A stretch of 6,595 nucleotides of DNA from an uncultured Clostridia bacterium (GTDB lineage: Bacteria; Bacillota; Clostridia; Christensenellales; Borkfalkiaceae), in NCBI GenBank assembly GCA_947176445.1, contig CAMWQK010000049.1:1-6595 (forward strand). Reading direction: 5' to 3'. Both the position numbers and the translations under genes were made by a program. The notes beneath the pieces were generated by a model. That model had not been told where the DNA came from and did not search any database. It was given only the letters and a program-made list of their open reading frames with translations. Shown piece after piece: positions 1 to 6,300 of the stretch (the stretch's first letter is position 1; every line of letters begins with the position of its first letter).

Positions 1-560
1 ATCTGCGTTATGATCTGCCGCCAGCGCGTGCCGGAGTACGAGTTCTCGCGCGCGCGGGAGGCGTTGTGCTTGCCGATCGCGATCACTGCGCGAATGCCCA
101 GCTTCTCCGCCTCGATACACACGTCGAGATTGTCCTCCACAAGAACGGTGATGCCGTGCGCGGCGCAATAGCGCGCCTTGTCCTGAAAGGAGATGTCGGC
201 GACGATCCCGTCGTAGGGAATACGCCGCTTTTCCAGCCAGTCGCGGCTAAGCTTTTCGGGGTTGCCGAACCAGTCCTTCTGCCGCGCCGTTAAGATGATA
301 ATTTCATGCCCTTCCTTCTGGAGCGCCGCAAGCGCCTCGCGTGCGCCCTGACGTGCGGGCGCATCGGTAAAGACGGTGATGCCCCCGTCGTGCATGAATT
401 TGCGTACGTCCTCCGCGCCCCAATCGAACGTGCCTAAAAACGTCGCCGAATTTTCGTCCTTTACATGGAAGGGCAGTCCTCTGCGCTCGATGTAAGCGCT
501 CGCTCTGCTCACTCGGTCGACAACGTTGAGCGTATCGTCGATGTCCACTGCAATTTTCAT
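1..560 (-). CDS. HAD-superfamily 5'-nucleotidase-like protein (3' end outside window)
   Basis: The 186 visible codons encode a soluble HAD-superfamily phosphatase fold, most like the 5'(3')-deoxyribonucleotidase (NT5C/YqfW) group. Motif I is DIDDT at residues 6-10, with D6 the expected nucleophile and D8 the general acid. Motif II is ILTAR (T91), the motif III lysine is probably K128 in QDKAR, and motif IV is VEDN (residues 141-144). Residues between motifs I and II would form the small cap. Family members dephosphorylate (deoxy)nucleoside monophosphates in the cytosol, but the substrate here is inferred. The start is well placed: AGGAGG lies 9 nt before the ATG. The gene begins 30 nt after the uvrB stop with no terminator between, so it is probably co-transcribed with uvrB. 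The C-terminus is cut by the window edge; from the usual family length of about 190-200 residues, little is missing. A related HAD phosphatase of other specificity is possible. Confidence 0.85.
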   Translation of the reverse strand, partial: MKIAVDIDDTLNVVDRVSRASAYIERRGLPFHVKDENSATFLGTFDWGAEDVRKFMHDGGITVFTDAPARQGAREALAALQKEGHEIIILTARQKDWFGNPEKLSRDWLEKRRIPYDGIVADISFQDKARYCAAHGITVLVEDNLDVCIEAEKLGIRAVIAIGKHNASRARENSYSGTRWRQIITQ

Positions 561-569
561 CTATTCACT

Positions 570-575
570 CCTCCT
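570..575 (-). promoter_or_regulatory. Ribosome binding site of the HAD nucleotidase-like gene
   Basis: AGGAGG on the minus strand ends 9 nt before the ATG at 560-558. It fixes the start directly before the catalytic DIDDT motif and shows that the gene is translated independently of uvrB, whose stop lies 30 nt upstream. Confidence 0.8.
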
Positions 576-590
576 CTCATAGAGTTTTTT

Positions 591-2552
591 CTACTGTCTT
601 AACTTTCTTCTCAGTTCTGCGATCGCTTCGCGGATCTCGATCGCCCGCTCGAAATCGAGCTGCGCCGAAGCAACCTTCATGAGCGCCTTCAACTTTTCGA
701 TTTCCTCGGGAATATCTTTGAGCTTGATATCGTCCGTCTTCTTCGCCTTGCCCGTGATGTTGAGCGTAGACTTGACTTCCTTGATGATCGTCTTCGGAAC
801 GATGCCGTGCGCCTTATTGTATTCGTCCTGTATCCTGCGTCTGCGGTTGGTCTCGCCGATGGCGCGCTGCATGCTGCCTGTCTCCTCGTCGGCATACATG
901 ATGACCCGCCCCTCGGCGTTACGCGCAGCGCGCCCGATCGTCTGCACGAGCGAGGTCTCACTGCGGAGGAACCCCTCCTTGTCCGCATCGAGAATGGCGA
1001 CGAGCCGTACCTCGGGAAGGTCGAGCCCCTCGCGGAGCAGGTTGATCCCGCACAGGACGTCGAACTCTCCGCCGCGAAGCCCGTTGACGATGTCGATACG
1101 CTCCAACGTATCGATATCGGAGTGCATATAGCGCACCTTCACGCCGTTCTCTTTCAGATAGTCGGTGAGGTTCTCCGCCATGCGCTTGGTGAGCGTAGTG
1201 ACGAGCACCCGCCCGCCCGCCTTTACGACGGTGCGAATCTCGGATAAAAGATCGTCGATCTGCCCCTTCGTCGGACGCACTTCCACGGGGGGATCTAAAA
1301 GCCCCGTCGGGCGAATGAGCTGTTCGACAACCTGCCCCGCCTGTTCGAGCTCATACGGCGCAGGCGTTGCCGAGACGCAGATGAGCTGGGGCACGCGCTC
1401 GTCGAACTCCTCAAATCGCAAGGGGCGGTTGTCGAACGCGGCGCGCATGCGGAAGCCGTATTCGACGAGGTTGGTCTTTCGCGCATAGTCGCCGTTATAC
1501 ATGGCGCGGATCTGTGGAATGGTCATATGGCTCTCGTCGATAAAGACGATGAAATTTTTAGGGAAATAGTCGAGCAGCGTGAACGACGGCTGACCGGGGC
1601 TCCGCCCGTCGAAGTAGCGGGAGTAGTTCTCCACGCCCGAACAGTAGCCGATCTCACGCAGCATTTCGAGATCGTGCTGCGTGCGCTGGGAGAGCCGCTG
1701 CGCTTCGAGGAGCTTGCCCGCGTCCTCAAACGCCTTGACTTCGCCCTGCAGATCCTCCTCGATCATGGAGAGCGCGGAGGCGAGCCGCTCGCTCCCCACC
1801 GCATAGTGGCTGGCGGGGAAGATGACCGCGTGTTTGAGCGCGGAGATGACCTTGCCCGTGACCACGTCCTCTTCGCCGATCGCCTCGATCTCGTCGCCGA
1901 AGAACTCGACGCGGATGGCAACCTCGGAGTTGGATGCGGGGAAAATCTCCACCACGTCCCCGCGCACGCGGAAGGTGGAGCGCTTGAAGTCCATGTCGTT
2001 GCGGGAATAGTGAATTTCCACGAGTCGGCGAAGCAGCTCGTCGCGGCTCAGCTCCTGCCCCGGGCGCAGAGAGATGCCGAGGCGGAAGAACTCCTCGGGC
2101 GCGCCCAAGCCGTAGATACAGGACACCGAGGAGACGACGATGACGTCGTCCCGCTCGCCGAGCGAACAGGTGGCGGCGTTGCGGAGCTTATCGATCTCGT
2201 CGTTCATGGAGAGATCTTTTTCGATATACGTATCCGTCGAGGGAATGTAGCTCTCGGGCTGGTAATAGTCGTAATAGGAGACGAAGTATTCCACGCGGTT
2301 GTTCGGGAAGAACTCACGGAACTCGTTGCACAGCTGCGCGGCAAGCGTCTTATTGTGCGCGATGACGAGCGCGGGGCGTCCGACGTTTTTGATGACGTTC
2401 GCCATCGTGAATGTCTTACCGCTGCCCGTAACGCCGACGAGCACCTGCGTTCTCACCCCGTCCAAAACTCCCTGCGTGAGTTTTTCGATCGCCTGCGGCT
2501 GATCGCCCGTCGGCTCAAACGGAGATTGCAGTTGAAAGGGAAAATGATCCAT
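591..2552 (-). CDS. uvrB: Excinuclease ABC subunit B (UvrB)
   Basis: UvrB is the damage-verification helicase subunit of nucleotide excision repair. It receives DNA from UvrA, probes it with a beta-hairpin and recruits UvrC for incision. The 653-residue product is of normal length. The N-terminus has the typical [13 protein letters not shown] signature (residues 10-22). Walker A is GVTGSGKT (40-47), the damage-probing hairpin region is [12 protein letters not shown] (93-104), and Walker B is VFIDESH (336-342). Helicase motif V lies in [12 protein letters not shown] (502-513), motif VI is QTIGRAAR (537-544), and a C-terminal UVR domain for UvrC contact spans about 618-651. No key residue is missing. 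The start agrees with the family N-terminus; the SD (AGAGGT) is close to the ATG. The gene has its own promoter with a LexA-like box about 240 nt upstream, matching the known SOS control of uvrB in Firmicutes. A HAD nucleotidase-like gene follows after 30 nt. Confidence 0.98.
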   Translation of the reverse strand: MDHFPFQLQSPFEPTGDQPQAIEKLTQGVLDGVRTQVLVGVTGSGKTFTMANVIKNVGRPALVIAHNKTLAAQLCNEFREFFPNNRVEYFVSYYDYYQPESYIPSTDTYIEKDLSMNDEIDKLRNAATCSLGERDDVIVVSSVSCIYGLGAPEEFFRLGISLRPGQELSRDELLRRLVEIHYSRNDMDFKRSTFRVRGDVVEIFPASNSEVAIRVEFFGDEIEAIGEEDVVTGKVISALKHAVIFPASHYAVGSERLASALSMIEEDLQGEVKAFEDAGKLLEAQRLSQRTQHDLEMLREIGYCSGVENYSRYFDGRSPGQPSFTLLDYFPKNFIVFIDESHMTIPQIRAMYNGDYARKTNLVEYGFRMRAAFDNRPLRFEEFDERVPQLICVSATPAPYELEQAGQVVEQLIRPTGLLDPPVEVRPTKGQIDDLLSEIRTVVKAGGRVLVTTLTKRMAENLTDYLKENGVKVRYMHSDIDTLERIDIVNGLRGGEFDVLCGINLLREGLDLPEVRLVAILDADKEGFLRSETSLVQTIGRAARNAEGRVIMYADEETGSMQRAIGETNRRRRIQDEYNKAHGIVPKTIIKEVKSTLNITGKAKKTDDIKLKDIPEEIEKLKALMKVASAQLDFERAIEIREAIAELRRKLRQ

Positions 2553-2555
2553 GAG

Positions 2556-2561
2556 ACCTCT
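2556..2561 (-). promoter_or_regulatory. uvrB ribosome binding site, unusually close to start
   Basis: AGAGGT ends only 3 nt before the uvrB ATG (2552-2550), shorter than usual. The base of a perfect 18-bp inverted repeat (2567-2609) lies 5 nt upstream of it, so a stable RNA hairpin would sit right against the initiation site. No better in-frame start was found, and the protein N-terminus matches the family. Confidence 0.6.
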
Positions 2562-2566
2562 GTGTT

Positions 2567-2609
2567 TCGAACGATTTGTTTTGAAATGGCATCAAAACAA
2601 ATCGTTCGA
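2567..2609. repeat. Perfect 18-bp inverted repeat before uvrB
   Basis: The arms TCGAACGATTTGTTTTGA (2567-2584) and TCAAAACAAATCGTTCGA (2592-2609) are perfect reverse complements around a 7-nt loop. In the uvrB leader RNA this forms a long AU-rich hairpin ending 5 nt before the Shine-Dalgarno. No U-tract follows it on the minus strand, so it does not look like an intrinsic terminator for uvrB. It could be a translational control hairpin, a processing site, or one copy of a dispersed palindromic element (REP or MITE-like). The sequence alone does not decide between these. Confidence 0.8.
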
Positions 2610-2667
2610 GGAATGTATCTCGCTTGCTGAGCTTAGGTTATCGTCATTCCTCATCAATTAACAACAA

Positions 2668-2683
2668 GCCAAAAGTTTTTGGC
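2668..2683 (-). other. Short hairpin in the uvrB leader
   Basis: GCCAAAA and TTTTGGC are exact 7-bp complementary arms separated by 2 nt; as RNA, 6 pairs with a 4-nt loop. On the minus strand it is followed by a broken T-rich run (TTGTTGTT). It is too AU-rich and its U-tract too interrupted to call a terminator with confidence, but a weak attenuator is possible. Confidence 0.35.
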
Positions 2684-2733
2684 AAATTGGGGCGTGCTGC
2701 GGAAAAGCGTGGTTTCCCTTGCACCGTTATTTT

Positions 2734-2757
2734 GGAATGAGGGAATGGCGGAATGGT
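2734..2757. repeat. Three tandem 8-bp imperfect repeats in the uvrB leader
   Basis: GGAATGAG, GGAATGGC and GGAATGGT follow each other head to tail with an exact 8-bp period. On the transcribed strand they read as three CATTCC units. Another CATTCC lies at 2610-2615 and the complementary GGAATG at 2645-2650 on the minus strand, so the units can compete for pairing within the leader. Confidence 0.6.
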
Positions 2758-2778
2758 GCTTTGATACAATAATAGACA

Positions 2779-2792
2779 CAAACAAACGTTTG
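2779..2792. promoter_or_regulatory. Probable LexA (SOS) box of the uvrB operon
   Basis: CAAACAAACGTTTG matches the Gram-positive LexA/DinR consensus CGAACRNRYGTTYG at 13 of 14 positions read on the plus strand; the one deviation is A for G at position 2. The half-sites CAAAC and GTTTG are exact inverted copies with the required 4-bp spacer. The box starts 5 bp after the -10 element and covers the expected transcription start, an ideal position for repression. UvrB is a classic LexA target. Further symmetric arms, AATAGAC (2794-2800) and GTCTATT (2771-2777), extend the palindrome to 30 bp. Confidence 0.75.
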
Positions 2793-2797
2793 CGTCT

Positions 2798-2826
2798 ATT
2801 TTACCGCAAAAAAACTGCGCTGTCAA
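2798..2826 (-). promoter_or_regulatory. uvrB promoter (sigma-A type)
   Basis: A perfect -35 TTGACA (2826-2821), a 17-bp spacer and a -10 TAAAAT (2803-2798) predict transcription starting near 2791. This gives a uvrB leader of about 240 nt. The -35 begins 6 nt after the stop codon of the upstream gene, and no hairpin with a U-tract separates the two. Such a strong promoter fits tight LexA repression at the overlapping box just downstream. Confidence 0.85.
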
Positions 2827-2831
2827 CTGTT

Positions 2832-3203
2832 TTAAGTAAAAATTGCCTTCAAAATGAGACCGATCGCAAAGGACAGAACGGCGGTCGCAACCGTGATGCC
2901 CAGCTTGATATATAAGCCGCGCTTCCGCTGCGTATCCGACCGCTTATAGGCAAGCCCCGAGGGTTTGAGATGTATGACGTACATCTTCTCCCCCTTCCGA
3001 TCGGAGGCGATGAGCTCGAAATAGCCGTCAAGTTCGAGGGCGCGGAGCACCCCTTCGAGCTTTTCTTCATCATAATTTTCTTTGGGCGGGAGCAACGCTA
3101 TGATCTCGTACGGGGAGACAAGCACCTGCTCCTTGCCGTCTGCAAGCGTGAACACCGCGTTCATCACTTCGTCCTCTCGCTTATTCAGTTTATCGTTCAG
3201 CAT
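2832..3203 (-). CDS. Small winged-helix-like protein with one C-terminal TM helix (paralogue 2)
   Basis: I do not recognise this 123-residue protein by name. Predicted by eye, the N-terminal part has a helix (about 7-22), a short helix PYEIIALLP (31-39), a longer helix (45-59), then two strands (61-67 and 73-79) that would form a wing, as in a winged-helix fold. A basic stretch with K and R (87-100) leads into a single hydrophobic helix (about 101-122) at the very C-terminus. There is no signal peptide, so by the positive-inside rule the domain should face the cytoplasm and be tail-anchored. The order of elements and the P-x-G-x-x-Y motif before the basic stretch repeat those of the gene just upstream (3216-3590), so the two look like divergent paralogues. 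The start has AAGGA 7 nt before the ATG, 12 nt after the upstream stop. Whether the domain binds DNA or protein is unknown. Confidence 0.85.
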   Translation of the reverse strand: MLNDKLNKREDEVMNAVFTLADGKEQVLVSPYEIIALLPPKENYDEEKLEGVLRALELDGYFELIASDRKGEKMYVIHLKPSGLAYKRSDTQRKRGLYIKLGITVATAVLSFAIGLILKAIFT

Positions 3204-3215
3204 AACAATATCCTT

Positions 3216-3590
3216 TTATCCTATCAATGTCGTCAGAAGCCAGGCGCAGACGGAGCCGATGAACGCGCCGAAAAACGCGCCGAGCGCCGTCATGAGCACG
3301 ATGTCACGGCGGCGACGGAATGCGTCGCTCTTCTGCTCTTTGACCGATTCGAAGTACGTTCTTCCCTCGGGCAGCGGACACAGACAGTACACTCCCTCTT
3401 CCGCATACTTTACGTCGATGAGTCTGTGTTCTTTGAGATAGCCGAGGCACTGTCCCAGCCCGTCACCGTCCATCTTCAGCTTCTGGGGAAAGCAGCCGAG
3501 CAGTTCGTCCTGTTCGACGATCTTATAGCTCCCCTCGCTGCACAGCTCGTTGATTTTGTTGAGAAGATACGTTGTACGCTTGTCCATCAT
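3216..3590 (-). CDS. Small winged-helix-like protein with one C-terminal TM helix (paralogue 1)
   Basis: This unrecognised 124-residue protein has the same plan as its downstream neighbour: an N-terminal helix (about 4-19), a helix around EQDELLGCFP (26-35), a longer helix (43-56) and beta strands (58-62, 66-72) suggesting a winged helix. The linker is charged, with FRRRRD at 91-96, and a terminal transmembrane helix spans about 97-122. That helix carries G104, G108 and G112, a glycine zipper that often supports helix-helix packing. The domain should be cytoplasmic and tail-anchored. The start is the first of two adjacent ATGs: GGAG lies 8 nt upstream, inside the end of the preceding gene, whose stop is only 3 nt away, so translation is probably coupled. 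Operon context ties it to the CvpA-like protein upstream. No function can be assigned; a membrane-tethered regulator or an assembly partner of that protein are both possible. Confidence 0.87.
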   Translation of the reverse strand: MMDKRTTYLLNKINELCSEGSYKIVEQDELLGCFPQKLKMDGDGLGQCLGYLKEHRLIDVKYAEEGVYCLCPLPEGRTYFESVKEQKSDAFRRRRDIVLMTALGAFFGAFIGSVCAWLLTTLIG

Positions 3591-3593
3591 ATG

Positions 3594-4634
3594 TTATACT
3601 CCGAGTGCGCGAATGGGATTATCTACATAGAATGCGCGGGCGAGCGGCGAAGAACAGAACGCGTCGGAAAGATTGCTGAAAAGATCGGCGGGAATCACAT
3701 TTGCGACCGTCTCGGGAAGCTCGACCGTCATGACCGTATACACACCGAAGTTGATCCCGCACAAAACCGCCACGGTGACCGTACAGAAGATAATCGTCAT
3801 GATCGCCCCGTCGATAAAGCGGAGCGGGCGCACCTTGTCGATCTGCTTGACGAGCAGATGAATGAGAAAATGCAGCAGCATGGTAGCGGCAACGAGCACG
3901 ATACAGCAGAGCAGATAGGTAATGCCGTAACCGAGGATATACGAAAGGAACAGCCCGAGCGAGGAGAACGCCCCCGCAAGCATGTTTGCAAAGCTCGAAA
4001 GGAAGGACAGACGGAACATGAGAATGACGCTGAGCACCGCGACCCCGAACACGAGCGCAACGGTGAGGAGCGACCACAGGCTGCGCAGAAGTCCCAGCTT
4101 ATACCCGCCCTTGACCGCCGCCACGAGCATACTGACGATGAGAAGATCGAGCACGTGCGGCGCACAGATCTCCGTCCAGAAGGAGTTTAAGAACAGCTCG
4201 CCGAGCGCGTCTGCGCCCGCCATATGGTAGACGAATACGAGCCCCGCCCCGCCGAGCGCGAGCAGCGGCACGAGGAAATTGAGCGCCGCCATAAACATGC
4301 CCAACACGTGATCGATGATACGGAAAACGAGATTTGCGCGGCGCGGACGTCTGCGGAAGTACCAGCGCAACAGTCCGCCGAGGAGCATGACCGCGATCGC
4401 AATGCCGATCGTGCCGCCTACGATAATCGCAAACCCGCCGATCCCCTCGCTGGGAATGAGGGAGAGCAGGATCGTTCCGCCGAAGATGAGAAGCACCTGC
4501 GCGCCCGTCCACTTGATGCGCGAGAAGCGGGCGATCCAGCCGTAGGAAAACAACGCAAGCACAGCTACGCCCACCGCGATCAGTCCGATCAGCAGAGGCG
4601 TAGAGATGAGAAGTTGGTTCAAAAGTTGCGTCAT
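3594..4634 (-). CDS. Polytopic membrane protein, resembles a duplicated CvpA-like fold
   Basis: From the ATG at 4634 the product is 346 residues with about eight hydrophobic segments (roughly 10-30, 45-61, 65-88, 114-136, 160-175, 186-208, 236-262, 274-298). Two halves look alike. Each has a basic or glycine-rich entry to a helix (ARFSRIKWTG near 35-44; KGGYKLGLLRSLW near 175-187) and ends in a conserved-looking helix (IIDHVLGMFMAAL; FIDGAIMTIIF). This pattern recalls CvpA/colicin V production proteins, usually a single unit of about 160-200 residues. The basic loop RRRPRR (94-99) should be cytoplasmic. The C-terminal tail of about 45 residues is soluble. I choose the ATG at 4634, preceded by GGAGG, over an in-frame TTG at 4661 that has no ribosome binding site. 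The gene starts 28 nt after glnS and is followed after 3 nt by a small membrane protein. The CvpA relationship is only suggestive. Confidence 0.88.
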   Translation of the reverse strand: MTQLLNQLLISTPLLIGLIAVGVAVLALFSYGWIARFSRIKWTGAQVLLIFGGTILLSLIPSEGIGGFAIIVGGTIGIAIAVMLLGGLLRWYFRRRPRRANLVFRIIDHVLGMFMAALNFLVPLLALGGAGLVFVYHMAGADALGELFLNSFWTEICAPHVLDLLIVSMLVAAVKGGYKLGLLRSLWSLLTVALVFGVAVLSVILMFRLSFLSSFANMLAGAFSSLGLFLSYILGYGITYLLCCIVLVAATMLLHFLIHLLVKQIDKVRPLRFIDGAIMTIIFCTVTVAVLCGINFGVYTVMTVELPETVANVIPADLFSNLSDAFCSSPLARAFYVDNPIRALGV

Positions 4635-4638
4635 GTTT

Positions 4639-4643
4639 CCTCC
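4639..4643 (-). promoter_or_regulatory. Ribosome binding site deciding the start of the CvpA-like gene
   Basis: GGAGG ends 4 nt before the ATG at 4634. It lies inside the frame opened by the upstream TTG (4661), which would add nine residues but lacks its own Shine-Dalgarno, so the shorter protein is preferred. A small palindrome, GGCG and CGCC around GATAT (4647-4659), sits between the glnS stop and this site. Confidence 0.65.
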
Positions 4644-4662
4644 GACGGCGATATCCGCCAAA

Positions 4663-6288
4663 TTATTTGTTGAAGTTATCCTTTAAGGAGACGATCTCCG
4701 AGAGAACGAGCTTTCCGTTTTCCGTGCACTTTTTGTAATAACCCGTGCGCATGAGCTGGAACGCCGTTCCGTCCGTGACCGTCGCAAGATAGGGCTCTGC
4801 CTTGCCCTCTATAATATGCTCGCTATCGAGATTGAGCCGCTCGGTAAAATCCTGCCCCGCGTAGTCCGCGTCGTTGAGGAGGTGATCGTACCTGCGGATC
4901 TCCGCGTCGAGCGCGGTCTCCGCATTCACCCAGTGCACGACGCCCTTCGCCTTGATCCCGCTGTGGTCGTCACCGCTGCGAGACTCGGGCACATAGGTGC
5001 ACTTGACTTCCGTAACGTTTCCGTCCTTGTCCGTGACCGCCTCGTCGCAGCGCACGATGTAGGCGTTTTTGAGGCGCATATATCCGCCGATCTTGCCGCG
5101 GAAATACTTGGGCGGAGGATCGAGCGAGAAGTCGCTCTTTTCGATGTAGAGCGTCTTGCCGAAGGTGATTTTACGCGTGCCCGCTTCGGGATCGGTCTGG
5201 TTGATATCGAACTCCACCTCCTCCGAGCCTTCGTAGTTGGTGATCGTGAGTTTTAAGGGGTCTGTGACGACCATGGCGCGGGGGGCGTGCGCGTTGAGGT
5301 AGTCGCGGACGACCGCCTCGAAGTAGCCGATCTCGCACTCCGAATTTGCCTTGGCAACGCCTGCGCGCTCGCAGAAATCGCGGATCGCCGCCGCGGGGAT
5401 CCCGCGGTTGCGCAGCCCTGCGAGGGTGGGCATTCTCGGGTCGTCCCAGCCGTGCACGGAGTGCTCCTCGACGAGTTTTTTAAGGTACCGCTTGCTCATG
5501 ACGAGGTTGGTGAGATTGAGCCGCGCAAATTCGATCTGACGGGGCTTGGGGTCGAAGCCGAGGCTGTAACCGACCCAGTCGTAGAGCGGGCGGTGATCCT
5601 CGAATTCAAGCGTACACAGCGAGTGCGTGACCCCCTGCAAATAGTCGCAGATGGGGTGCGCATAGTCGTACATGGGATAGATGCACCACTTGTCGCCCGT
5701 GCGGTGATGGGTGGCGCGTAAAATGCGGTAGATGACGGGATCGCGCATGTTGACGTTGGGCGATGCCATGTCGATCTTCGCGCGGAGACACTTTTCCCCG
5801 TCGGCATACTTGCCCGCCTTCATCTCGCGGAAGAGCTGCAAATTTTCCTCCACGGGGCGGTTTCTGTACGGGCTCTCCTTGCCCGGCTCGGTGAGCGTGC
5901 CGCGCGTCTCGCGGATCTCGTCCGCACTCAGATCGCACACGAACGCCTTGCCCTCTCTGATGAGCCGCTCCGCGTAGTCGTAAATCGTATCGAAGAAGTC
6001 GGAGGCGTATACCTCCTTCACCCAGGAGTAGCCCAGCCAATGAATATCCGCGCGGATCGCGTCTACAAACTCCGTCTTTTCCTTGGAGGGATTGGTATCG
6101 TCGAAGAAGAGGTTGCACTTGCCGTTATACTTATTCGCCGTGCCGAAGTTGACGAACATGCTCTTCGCATGCCCGATATGCAGATATCCGTTGGGCTCGG
6201 GCGGGAAACGCGTCTGGATCGCGCTCACCTTGCCATTCTTCAAGTCCTCTTCAACGATCTGCTCGATAAAATTAGCCGCTTCCGCCAT
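4663..6288 (-). CDS. glnS: Glutaminyl-tRNA synthetase
   Basis: GlnRS is a cytoplasmic class I aminoacyl-tRNA synthetase that charges tRNA-Gln directly with glutamine. The 541-residue protein has the class I signature PPEPNGYLHIGHAKS (29-43, HIGH at 37-40), the glutamine/ATP-site stretch DDTNP (63-67), YDYAHPICD (207-215), and a KMSKS-like loop VMSKR (263-267). The C-terminal half (from about 340) is the beta-barrel anticodon-binding region, including GIKAKGVVHWV (444-454) as in the bacterial enzyme. These features separate it from GluRS, and the length is normal for bacterial GlnRS. The start is supported by AAGGAGG, though at 12 nt the spacing is long. The gene heads a likely operon with three membrane-protein genes. 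Upstream are an extended -10 promoter and a leader that can hide or free the Shine-Dalgarno; no T-box consensus is visible. Many Firmicutes lack GlnRS and use the GatCAB amidotransferase, so its presence is a lineage marker. Confidence 0.97.
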   Translation of the reverse strand: MAEAANFIEQIVEEDLKNGKVSAIQTRFPPEPNGYLHIGHAKSMFVNFGTANKYNGKCNLFFDDTNPSKEKTEFVDAIRADIHWLGYSWVKEVYASDFFDTIYDYAERLIREGKAFVCDLSADEIRETRGTLTEPGKESPYRNRPVEENLQLFREMKAGKYADGEKCLRAKIDMASPNVNMRDPVIYRILRATHHRTGDKWCIYPMYDYAHPICDYLQGVTHSLCTLEFEDHRPLYDWVGYSLGFDPKPRQIEFARLNLTNLVMSKRYLKKLVEEHSVHGWDDPRMPTLAGLRNRGIPAAAIRDFCERAGVAKANSECEIGYFEAVVRDYLNAHAPRAMVVTDPLKLTITNYEGSEEVEFDINQTDPEAGTRKITFGKTLYIEKSDFSLDPPPKYFRGKIGGYMRLKNAYIVRCDEAVTDKDGNVTEVKCTYVPESRSGDDHSGIKAKGVVHWVNAETALDAEIRRYDHLLNDADYAGQDFTERLNLDSEHIIEGKAEPYLATVTDGTAFQLMRTGYYKKCTENGKLVLSEIVSLKDNFNK

Positions 6289-6300
6289 GATAAAACCCTA

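Noticed and set aside
2568..2584. CGAACGATTTGTTTTG inside the inverted repeat as a second LexA box
   Set aside because: The CGAAC and GTTTTG parts are separated by 5 bp rather than the required 4, and the second half-site does not match; the repeat's own symmetry explains the pattern better.
1527..2630. Open frame of 367 codons on the plus strand
   Set aside because: It is completely antisense to the well-conserved uvrB N-terminal half, has no domain, and runs through the 18-bp inverted repeat.
2644..2826. Possible 60-residue leader peptide before uvrB on the minus strand
   Set aside because: Its only upstream start is a TTG that is part of the -35 element TTGACA, so it lies before the expected transcript start. 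No ribosome binding site and no recognisable peptide were seen.
2798..2834. Terminator between the last small membrane-protein gene and uvrB
   Set aside because: There is a run of seven T residues on the minus strand, but only a 4-bp stem (CGCA/TGCG) can form and the T run would be in its loop; the sequence is the spacer of the uvrB promoter.
2970..4190. Long open frame of 406 codons on the plus strand
   Set aside because: It lies antisense to three genes with clear ribosome binding sites and transmembrane helices. Its product is a low-complexity mix rich in H, D, E and R, typical of the reverse strand of hydrophobic GC-rich genes, and it has no recognisable domain.
4635..4661. Upstream TTG start extending the CvpA-like protein by nine residues
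   Set aside because: No Shine-Dalgarno precedes the TTG, whereas GGAGG stands directly before the ATG at 4634.
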